From Branchiostoma floridae (Eukaryota > Chordata > Leptocardii > Amphioxiformes > Branchiostomatidae): 60,000 nucleotides of DNA. Both the position numbers and the translations under genes were made by a program. The stretch is taken from positions 11,804,778 through 11,864,777 of the forward strand of contig NC_049987.1 of assembly GCF_000003815.2 (NCBI RefSeq), given 5' to 3'. Below the pieces are notes generated by a model that saw only the letters and a program-made list of their open reading frames with translations, was not told the DNA's origin and did not search any database. This document shows, in pieces, positions 23,001 to 35,000 of the stretch (the stretch's first letter is position 1; each line of letters starts with the position of its first letter).

Positions 23001-26000
23001 ACTTCTTACAACAGAATATTTTCATGGGAAGCAAAAGCAATGGTGTTTGGTGTTGTATAAGAAACTGTTGGAAGGGGAATCCTTTATTGGATCTCATGTA
23101 TTGGGTCAGAGGCGGGTAGGCTCTAGTGTATTGAGTTTCGTTGCAAATGAGGTTTAATATAGAGGCTATGACTGGGAGTAGCCAGGCTGGCTGGCCAACT
23201 TTATGGGGTCCAGATAAAAGCTGCGTTTGCAGTTCTGGTATAGTGAGGGTTACCATTATACGAGAATGTGTTTCGCACAGTCAGATTTGAAAACGTAACA
23301 TTCTGACTTGCTGTATTTCATAGTGTTGTAATTTTTGAATCACAAACATTGATTCCAACCAATCCATGTACTGTTGATTTAAATCTAAATCTTAATCTAA
23401 AATCTGTTCATGACAAAGTAACGCTGTCAATTTACCTGCTTCTAAAATGTCAAAAATTCACTCATAGTTTTTCCCCAAAAATTGTACTGAAATCAAAACA
23501 CTTTGTTACATCAAGGGACTTGTTTGTTAGTTTTGATTTTGTGGTCGGCATATTTCTTCCCAGCATGTTAGAATAACAAGGATATTCTCATGACTATTAT
23601 GTGCCTGAAACATTTCTTGGATAAATTATAATTGTGATATTTCTGGTATGGATATTATTGTATAACTATGACAGGAATACTTGGCAGGTGGAAGGTTAAA
23701 GGTCAGTGCCTTTTGTTGGTGAAACTGATCCTCTGGCATTGTTCCCCTTGGCGTTTGCAGTTCTGGTATAGTGAGGGTTCTCCATTATACGAGAATGTGT
23801 TTCGCACAGTCAGATTTGAAAACGTAACATTCTGACTTGCTGTAATTTCATAGTGTTGTATGTTTTGAATCACAAAATTAGTTCCGACCAATATATGTAT
23901 GTAAATAATTTATCTAAAATCTGTTTTGGGCAAAGTGCCACTGTCAATTTACCCTCCTCCAGAAGTTCACAACTTCACTCTCATTTTCCCCCAAAAATTG
24001 TACCTGTCAAATGAAAGCAGTTTATTATGCAAGTGATTTTTTTTTGTTAGTTTTTGTTTTGTAGTTAGCATACGTCTACCCAGCGTTTTAAAATAACAAG
24101 GATATTCTCATGACTATTATGTACCTGAAACATTTCTTGGATAGATTATAATTGTGATATTTCTGGTATGGATATTATTGTATAATTATGATGGAAGGTT
24201 AAAGGTCAGTGCCTTTTGTTGGTGAAACTGATCCTCTGACATTGTTCCCGATTATAATATTCTATCTGACTAGAATATTGTCACATTTTCTGCATTGATG
24301 TGTCCATAGGTTGTAAAACACAAGTCTTGGAAATGCAAAGTTGAAGTGAAGAAATAAAAACATCTTTGTCTCTGCAAGTTAAACTTATAAGATTTATTTT
24401 TTTCGATGGCTGCTGTCAGCTTAAAGATTCAAAAATATGTCCATCACACTACATTCATGCCATGGAAAGCAACACATTACTGGAAAAAGCTGAAATAAAA
24501 TATTGGCTGTCACGTGGCTTAGAATGCTGAAGAGAAAAAAACACATGCACTTGTCATCTGAATGAAAGAGTGTACAATGTATTCCCTGAAACCTTATCTT
24601 TGATCACATTGGTGTGTTGATCCAGGATAATTGTGTTGTCATGCTGGCTAATGTCAGTGGATCCAGGGTGTTTACGCTTGTCAGATTTCTTAAGCACATC
24701 CCAAAGAGCCTCTTACTCCTTGTAATACTTAGGATTTTACTGATGAATTCATTTTTCCACTTAAAGATGATCAGCTTTGTACAGATAATGCTGCCTCGGG
24801 CATCATAAGAGAAGCTTGCAATTTTAGTACCTCCTGCCCTTTTCCCAAAAAATGGTAATCTCCAAGCAGATCCTACAATGGCATAAAATAGTACCAAACT
24901 GGCCAAGGAGTGTAGTCAGCCAAGAGGTATCCATTTGCCATGTAGCCAAACACACTCCTAGGCTGGCTTCACTCCTCTGCCAGCTTTTGATACTATCTTA
25001 TGCTACCATAGGATCTGCTTGGAGATTAAAAAAATGGTAGTGATTAGGTACCGGTACAGGAAATTCAGGTACAGGTGTGGACTAGGTACGGACCTGAACC
25101 TGGACCTAATTGTCTGTTAAAACTTGTGAATGGACAATGGTCCATTTTGCCACCAAGGAAGCTGTTTGGTTGAGTTCTAGACTTCTACTGGCATTTTAAA
25201 ATCCAATCATGATAAAACAACACGAATGCTTCTGTTAACTGAGACTAAGTAGAAACTTGGTGAAAATGACTATTATTAACTCTTCTCTACTTCGCTTTGT
25301 TATTTTCTTGGGCCTGTAATTCTCAAAACATGTGAATGCCTGCTGGTAAAATCTGTTTATTTTGTAAACAGTCCAATATCTGGTCCACTGATTTTTTTCA
25401 GGCCAAACAAGAAAAAAAAACGGTTTTGTACCGGTACACTGTACCAGTACCCACCACTAGTAGTGATACATTGACAGTAAGTTTTACTTTATAAGAATAA
25501 GTCAAATATATATCTGCCCAGGATGAGTTGTATACGCGCACATGTGGTAGCTTAAACCTTACATCTCAAATCAGCTGTCAACATTACATGCATAACCATC
25601 ACATAATGACATTACCATCTACGCCAGTCTTCAGGCATAGCCATCGCTAGTCCCAACATCATTTCAAACAAACCATCAGCGTTGAGGGTTCAATCAACAA
25701 AGGAGAACGTTGTATGGATTTTTTCCTGCATGGGCTGCTTCTCCATTCTACCCAGGTGTACTTCCTGTTTATGTTTGATGTGGTTGCCAGGGGTGATGAA
25801 ACTGCCAGTGCCTCATGGGTCAAGAATGTCGAGGTCGCGCCCCCAATTATGGATTTGGCTTTCGAGGTTGGGGGTTTTACCATCGGTTATTTATAGTATT
25901 GATTTATGCGGGAGACGGGACATGTCCTCCTAAACCTTTGCTGCATCTCTGTGATTCTTTACTCAAGAGAATATTCACATGTCTGATGTCTGGTTTCCGT

Positions 26001-29000
26001 CATTTGATATTGATACCACACTTTTTGTCATGATTATGAAAATCATCGGGAAACTACATGTAAAGGAATAACTAAAAATGCTGGTGCAGAAATGAATTTA
26101 CTTATTTTATTGCAATCACTCTACTTATCATACATGGTGGTCTCACCTGGAATTGTATTTAGTCTGTTACAGCTAAGACAGTGTACATGGGTATAAAACA
26201 GTAACAAATACAGTCTCTGACTGTGGTTGTAAGATCTTTGTCAGCATTTCATTTTCATAACTTGGCACTTTACTAATATGAACTGGAGGTCCTTGATTTT
26301 GCATACCCAGAAAGCAATTGTTTGGTCTTCATCTGAAATAATGTGACTGTACAGCGAATGCCTCTTTTTTCCACCTCCTTTAAAATAAAACCAAAGCAAA
26401 AGCTTCACAATTTACAGTAGTCTTATGATGTGGTTTTTCATGACTCTGACGATAACATTTTATCTTCCAGGACCTTTCTGGTGCAATTGACGACCTGCCA
26501 ACTGGCAACGAGGGAACACAGAACAACTCCACACCACAGCTCAACAACCAGAACGACAAATACAATCAGCCTCCTGAAGCACAGCTCTCCCCGCACCCAG
26601 GGGTGACATCCCCACACCCTGGAGTGGCGTCGCCCCACCCTGCGGTGGCCTCCCCCCACCCCCACCCTGGTGTAGCAGGACTGAGACCGTCCCCCTCACC
26701 GGTGGGGTCCCCGGGACACCTGAGTGCACAGAGCAGGTCACCAATGTCACCTGCAAGTGGACCAGGTATGTTTCTTCTTCAATCTAAAGATAGACAGTTA
26801 TATAGTATATGTAAGGTTGATTTATCCCTATGGCTTTCTTGTTCCTTTGAAATATAAGGCAACCAACCTCTGATCTTCCAACGTCGGTGGTTATGACCTC
26901 CGTATGTTGTACTCAAGAGTTTATGAAGGTTTATTTCTTTTGCTGTGGCTTGATTTGGTTTTAGGACCACACGAAAGCTTGACTTTATTCTGAAATTTGC
27001 ATGCTCATAAAATGATGATAAACTTTATGTCTGTGTACATTCTGATATTGATGCAACAGTAATGTTTGTGTATACTTTCTTTGAAAAAGGTTGGGGGAAG
27101 AAATGAACTGAGTGCAATAGGAGTATAAGTAAGCTGCAATTCAGTAAAGAATTGATAGGTGTCTCCACCAAACAAACTTTGGCCAAAGCTTTGGCAGGAG
27201 GGAAAGTCATTGCATTGAAACATGGTATTGCACAGTCCTCAGAAAGTGCCATTCCATGGTTGTTATAGATGACTGTAACAAAGCATTGTGCATGCTAGTA
27301 ATTTATCGGTAAGACACCTAACAAAGGCAAAAGAATAGACAGACTAATTCTGGCATACTGTGCAAGGATTCTGCTTACATGTCATTTAGGTTTAGCAGAT
27401 ACATAACTTTTAATGTTGGCCAACTGAAACAAGTGGTAACTTACATGTAGAGTGAAGTACGTACTGCGATAGGAATCACACATGTTACAGTGGTTGAAGA
27501 AAAACAGCTAATTGAAGCTCGTTCAGCTGTAGATCCTGTATTATTGCTGGTGGAAACGTGAGACTTGTGGAATGGACTATCCAAGCAAAACTTGTAATGT
27601 CTATCAACATCAAAAGGACATGAGTTGTTAGAGAAATGTGAGAAAAGAAGCAATTTCCGTGTCTTGCCCGTATGTAAAAAAAGGCAACAGGAAACAATGT
27701 TATCACAAAGCCAGGTTGCTTTTAATTTTTTTATTGACAGTGTTCATTTTTTTTACAAGATCCAATTGATAACATGACATTGCTTTTATAGTTCACAGAG
27801 CAGTTTAAAATTTCCCTTTACCATGTGCCACTTTCAACAGAAGAAATCTATCCTTACCCATATAGACACTTCAGTATAGGATTTTAGTGCTGTATGGTGA
27901 GGTAGAAGTGTTAGATTGAACTGTGTGACTTGGCACATCCTTCTATGCTGCCATATCTCATTTGTTACCTGTAGAAGTTGCCTCAGGTTTGACTGGGATC
28001 TATCAGTCTAGAAGCATGACCCCTTCTCACCCCAGAGGGGCGACATGTGCTCCTGGAAGGGTCACACTTGGTTCTTAGAGGGGTGCTAATTGCAGAGGCG
28101 GAGCTTTATAATCCTGGGGCCATGCTTTAAAAGGGACGGCCAGAGCATTGTGGGATAAGCAGCATATGAAGTGTCAAGACTGTTTATATCTAGTAGAAGA
28201 GAGAATGTCTTCTACTCTGGGTCAAGTAGTGTTCAAAATCAAAGACTTGACTCATATCAGCTATTACTGTTCCACGAAGAAAATTGTGGAATTGCATCCA
28301 GAATATCTTTTAACCATTTCACTATTCAGGTTGCTATTACTAGTATTAGATACCATTGCAATTGGCTGTTGCTACCCTTTTTTTAGAAATTAATAAATGG
28401 TATTAAAGACCGTAAACTTCCATGTGTGGTAACCCTTTGATACCAGAGGTATTCTTTTATTTCTCTCTCCATTATTTTGATGTTCCCCAATATTCTGATC
28501 ATGATAAAAAGCCTGTCACAAGTGGTATGAAGGGGTTAGAATTGCAATTGAGTGTAGTAACATTGAATCCACTGGGTGGTATAATATCATCCTTAGAATG
28601 GCACGGCCATTGTGGTGAAACTGTTGGAATGATCAGACCATTCAAAATACCATTCTAGTATAAGAGCATTTAAGTTAGGTTGTAAAGGAGACATAAAGGG
28701 ATTGATAGTATTTATTTTGGTTTTGCAACAGATGGCTCATTTCCATAACACTTGTGTTTGTGCTATCAATCAAGGCGATGGCTTTATTTGGGTCAATGTC
28801 AAAGAAACTGACAATTAAACAGAATGCTGCTAAGAATTAGATTTCTCACACTAGGTTACCATGCTGTGACCCAAAAGAAACAAATTCTTGATAGATAATA
28901 CTTCTCTCCTTTCCAGTTATTTGTTTGTAAATGTTGTAATCTGTCTCCAATAATGATCAAGTCATGAGATAGAAACAAGATGATTTCTTGTTTTCATATA

Positions 29001-32000
29001 ATTCTCTCAAAATTTTGTATAGTATGTATTTGGAATAAATTGTACTCACTAGACTCAGTGAGTGAGAGTACTGGAGTGGTGTCTCTGCCAGTTTGCACAT
29101 TATTTACACATGAAAAGCCTTTTGTGAAGCCCTTGACCCTGCCCTCAGCCAAACAAAAGGCCACTTGGTCATACAAGGTTACAGGTGTTAGTGTGTTGGA
29201 ACAAAGGACCCAACTGTGATCCGAGCAGGAATAAGATCTTCACATTCATGGCTAACTGTAAGCTTGCTGTATCCATTCTTGGCCTACTGGAAATTTCAGC
29301 CCGTATTGTATTATCTGGCATTTTTCAGTGGGTGTAGTGCAATACAAAACCTGGGCTACTGTTTGTTGTAGGAGGTAAATTGTAGTCAGGTAAAAAAATT
29401 AATACTGCAAATTTTTTTTGTTAGTTTTATTATGATTTTTTTGGCTGTGACCTATCTGTAACGAAATCAGGATACAGTGAATATGCATTTCCATTGTATT
29501 ATTACTAGGTACGGGTACAGCAAATTTGGGTCTAGGTACGGTTCAGGTACGGATCTGAACCTGAACCTGAACCCGATTGTGAAAACTTGTGAATAGCTAG
29601 TCTGTGTAACACAAACTCCGCTGTCCAGGGCTGTAACTGGCCCCTCCCCGCGGATATATAATAGTTGGCCGGCGGATGTTTGGCGGGCTGCTATAAGCGA
29701 GATTTAATCAGGCTAGTGAATAGCTGGTATTCAAAATAATGGTGCTTTTTGCTACAGAGGTATCTGTTTGGTGGAGTATTTTACTCCTGGTGTTTTATGA
29801 ATCCTATCTTCATGTACACCAGGCAAACTGCCTCTGTACGTTTGACTAAAGAACCTTGGTAAAAGTAACTATAAACTATACTTGGCTCTCGTCATTTACT
29901 TGGACCGGAAAGTCCCATAACATGTGTATGCCTACCAATATATTGTGTTCATTTTCTAATACAATAGGTCCAAAATCTGGCCCACTGATTTTTTTAGACC
30001 GGTCTAACTAGAAAAAATGGTTCCCATCCTTAATTACTTCTCTCTATACCAGGAAGCAATATCCCTGTTGAAATCATTGTGGTGACTGCATGCAGTTAGA
30101 GTCATTGAAATATGAGCTGTATAATGACATTGATCAAGCTCAGTGTTTTAAAGTTAAGTCTGATACAACGTTCATTTCTTATACAATAAAAGTAATAAAA
30201 AAGTGGCTGTTAGATTTCAGGCTTCTAGCATAAAATAATAAGCAACATAGACAAGCTCACGATGTTGATTATTCCTCATTTAAGTAGTGTAGATCCAGTT
30301 GCAAGGTGGTTTAACACCAGAAGATGAATGAAAGTATTAGACTTTTATTACCCGTGTATTTCCGCAGTACAGTAAGAGATAAGGTGATATTACGTATGTG
30401 CTGCATGTAGAGTTGATACTGTAGAAATGTCACATCACAGCTGTAGGTGATAGTTGTAACCATGGATTTTGTCAATATATCATAATCTTTGAGCTGTATT
30501 GTTGAAATTTTCTGTATTACTACAGTGGATCAAAGTCAAATCTCTGATGATAAAGCATCACAGTGATAATAGTTCAGGCCCTAAAATTGTTGCTTTTACG
30601 GTATAACCTTCATGTTTGAATCATGAGGCTGCAAACGTGCTTGAATCAGATTCATAAATCATGGCCGTCAGCTGTGATGTTATTACCTCTGCCAAGGGCA
30701 TTCTGTTGGTTGGACGGTTTGTGAGCTGTGAATGATTTTTACATTTTCTTTTAGTCGTAGTTTTTCTTTAGTCTTGTAGGAAACAAGTAAAAAAAAATAT
30801 TAAGCTTCAAAGCTGGATCTACGAACTTTTGAAAGGATTCTTTTCTTTTGATCCCTAGTGCTTTCCTTAAACAATCAAATCATGATGATGGCAAGTAAAA
30901 GTAAACACTATGCTATATTGGCTGAGGGACTGTAATCTCATGCAACTTGATTTATTTTTACAGGGACTTGATTTCATGGTACGGGAGAAAGGAGGCTTCC
31001 ACTTGTTTTGCGGTTGTAACCAGTAGTAATACGTAGAAAATGCATATTCACGGTGTTATGAATTCACAGTGAGAAGCTCACCACAAAAATAAAAATGCAA
31101 TCCTTTCAAGATTTACAGTATAATGAATAAATTTAAGAAGGAATGAAATACCTTTGAAGGAGTTCTAGAAACATGTAGTAGCTTTCAGCATGCCCCAGTC
31201 AGGCCTAGCTACTGATAAATGATGATTACCATCCCAACCTCCGCCCAGTTTCTGTGTTATCTTAGTTACAGCCCTTCTATCTCCCGCCAGCCGCGCAATG
31301 CAGATGTTAGTTGCAAATTTTACAAGATCCCCTGGGATAATGCTGTTACTAACACTTGAAACAATATTCAAACAATGTGTAAAAAAGTCATCAGGGGTCT
31401 GGTTTAAAGGGAGAAAAAACAAAGAACAATAAATGTTTGTGTCGATTGAAAATTTGGGTATGTCAGAAGTAAGAATGAAGAATCCCTTGTAATGAAAGGG
31501 TAGCGTAAATTACATAAATTGTTGAGATGAAAGATGAATTTATGATTAGAATTATGCAGTGACACATAACAATGACATTAAAGTCATTGTGATAAATTGA
31601 ATGTTACATGTAATAAAACATTGCTTAAAATCCTGTGAGACTCATGCAGGCAGGAAATCACCATGCTTATGCGTTATGCAATTTTCATGGCATCTTTACA
31701 CAACAGTGTATAAAAGCAATTTGTAATCCGTTGGAGGGCCATTAAGTGCTTGTTATAGGTCACTGATGTGCTGCACAGTATATAATATGTTATGGTTCTT
31801 AGGAATGATTCGCCCCTGGCATTCTGAAAGGCCGCAGTGTTAAAATTTGTGTGTTCGGCACTGATTATTATGAAGGTTGGTTTGTTTCCCCTGACCTTGT
31901 GTTGTTTCGCGGGGCATGTCCACTATTTGACTCTGCAATGAAGGAAAGAAAGGGAAACACAGTGGAAGTCTTTATACTAGATTACATGTATCTGATATAT

Positions 32001-35000
32001 TTAACACTAGAGTAGAGACATTGTGTACGATTTGCTCATTTTATGGAATTTTTCTGTGATAAAAGATGAAGCCATTGAAAAAGTTGATGTGTGGATTTAT
32101 AACCAAGAATTTTTTTTTCATAATTCAGGAACATCACAAATGCCACCTCCTACCAGCCAATCAGACAGCATGCCACATAACCAAATGAACCAGTCACCAA
32201 TGGGGCCTCAGGAACGAGGTATGTGATTGGTTGTTAATTGGGTTATGAGTGATTATACTTATTTGTTATGTTCGTGATTCATCCAGCCAACGTATAATGA
32301 TAGCGTTAGCTCTCACGTTTTCATTCCATAAAGTCATTGCTCTCATGATGACACTGTACAATGCGATATTGTTTGGGAAAACAGCACTGATTTGAGACCG
32401 TCCCTAATTAAAGCTGAATCGAAGGGAGCCTTCATTATGCATGCAGCCACTCTGCCAGCCTGCCCTTTCCTCTGCTGACTCTCCATATGCTTTTATTAGG
32501 CAAGCCCGGGCGGCCCTGGGGAAATCACCAGTTCTCTGTAATGCATCATTCAGGGAGAATTTCCCCAGAACGAGATTCGGTTGGCTGACGGCTTCATTGC
32601 GTTTCCCCGGCGCAGAGATAGAAGTGCCCATTACCGCTAGAGGGGGACTCTGCCGGTGCCAAAATATAGAGAATTATCAGCGAGGACGAGCTCTGTCGGA
32701 TGGAGATTGGATGAGATGGGCCGGCATTTATTGGGGTTGGGAGGGACGACACTCGGTCAATCGTTCCTCGTATACGGGCTGGGACGGAGGGCGACGCCGC
32801 TGGAGAAAAGGGACGTGACATACTGACAGAAAATCCAATATCGTCAATAAATGCAAGGCCGGCGTGATAAGAGAGGTCGGCCGCGTGTCGCATCTCAATA
32901 ACCTTTCCCGCTATTCGTTATTCCAATCTTACGCCTCGACTTCATGCTGGCAAATGAAAGCTGGACCTGGCAAATTGGTTGCCGAATCAAAGCCCCTCTC
33001 CACATGAGGCAGTTATTCAGACCTCTCCATTACAGCCAGGGGTTGAAACATATATACTTCATCAGGGCTCGAAATACCACATGCATATGCAAGTTTGTGC
33101 ATGTAAAATTGGTGTGGTGCAAGTAAGTTTGGACCAAACTTGCACCAGTGCAAGTTACTTTTATCCACTAATACCTGACTTTAGAAAAAGCTTACACACA
33201 CCAAGAATATTGTCTGCCATTGAAAGGTAAAAGAAAACAACACTGAATAAAAAAAATAGCCTAAATTTGTTATTTCTAAACTTGGTTAGACATCCAGGTA
33301 AACAAAATTTGAAGACAATTCCATCTCTATAATGCTAATAATTCCTATGGTGTTGTCTTACCTTGATTTGCATATGAGTAAATACATTTTGCATACAATT
33401 TAGTGACTTTGATATGATCAACTGGATTTTCCAGTTATATGTGTTTGTATTGAGTTGTTCTAGCGATGGTTAAGAATAGTGATGGAAGTCACTCGAAGAG
33501 TCCAGAAGAAATCTATTGATCTTATCAAGTTGTAGACATTGAATTGTCTTAAATTAAGCCTAAATTCACATTTGTTGTACAATTTGAAATCCAAAATAAA
33601 ATACGCTTTGGAAAACAAATATCCAAACATGTGGTCTTTATGTATCCCCATATATTTGCAAATTTTCAGAAGAAGAATAAAGGGTTAACAGTTCACTATT
33701 TTGGGTTGTGCAAGTAAGTTTCTTTTGGTGCAAGTTACCTTTGGCTTAACTTGCACTGGTGCAAGTTGACTGAAAAGTGTATTTCGAGCCCTGTTCATAC
33801 AGATTCAAGTTTGATTGTTTATTCTGCATACAAATTTCCTTTCCAAGATTATTAGCGTATGACACACTCTGTGCCTCTATTAGTAGCAATGTTTGTAAGT
33901 ATTTGTCAGGATCAAATTTGCTGTGAAGGTTGAATTTAACATTCATGACTTGCAAGACAGGATTTTTGATGCCATAAAACAAGCAGCCCGAAAAAGTGCA
34001 TTAGTAATCCCTTTCTAAAGTTTGACAGTTGTAAATATGGGCGGCCATTTTGGATACTTATCACCTTAGCAACTACGCAGCTGGAATCAGTTTTACCATA
34101 TCAAAGTAGCATGCGGGGACATAATTACCGACGTGACCCAATTTCGGGAAGGAACATCATTTGTTTTCACCCCTGTGTTTAGGCGCACTTCTGAGGCTGT
34201 CTATTACGCTGGGAGGCATTTATGGTCCGTTCGTACGGCGCTGCCCTGTAAATTGGCGACACGTTACCGTGGTGAAATAAAGCAATGATGCACTGTGACA
34301 GCTATTAATTTCTGCTTCAATGTGAGGACCACAGGGTTAGGGCAAGTATGGGGAAAGGTATAAAGACATGGGTGCCAAGTTGCCGTGAAATATTGCCAGG
34401 TCCATTCCGGTATCGGAAAGTAATCTTGGGCAGTGGAGAGGCCATATTTTATGGCACGTTGTAAATTCTGGTGTGACAGGAAGGCTGGTGTATGGGGTCG
34501 AGTGTCCCCCTGAGGTTACCTGTGGCAGTGTGTCAGGACCGAAGAGTCAGACATGTGAAATAAGAGCACTGTTAGGGTCAAATCATACTTTCAATTTGAA
34601 GTATTACAACATCTGTGCCTGGATGCTATCTCTCAGTAATGTAGTCTTCACAGACTGTGCTGAAATAATGATACACTAACTATAAATGAATTACCAAGCC
34701 TATGTAAATACTACTTAATGAGCATGAGTTTTACAGTAGGCTTATCAAGATTAATCTTGAGGTCCACAGGAAAGTCCTTGTACCTTGTAAAATAAAGCAA
34801 TAAAATATCCCCTTTGTCCCCTACTTCAATCACCTGTAAAGTATCATGGCTACTACCATTCAGTTCAGTACCGTTTGACGTTAACACTTGTCATCTGTGT
34901 TGCAGGGGGGTACCACCAGCAGATGCCCCCTCCAGGAATGCAGGGGGGGCACCAGATGGGGTCTCCGATGTCGCCCTATGGCCCCCAGCAGGGGAAAGCC

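Larger units (their letters stand above)
19950..26470 (+). other. ARID1 intron 6 (6.5 kb)
   Basis: A phase-0 intron. It contains a 125-bp-period tandem duplication (20323-20513), a 528-bp tandem duplication (23223-24249), the palindromic MITE at 24857-25027 and the adjoining hAT-like element at 25045-25459. GC- and CpG-richer unique patches occur at 20800-21000 and 22500-22920. No exon was found. Confidence 0.75.

Noticed and set aside
32441-32818. 125-codon plus-strand frame in intron 8
   Set aside because: No recognizable protein, no suitable splice context for ARID1 phase, and a GC-rich patch favours chance open frames.
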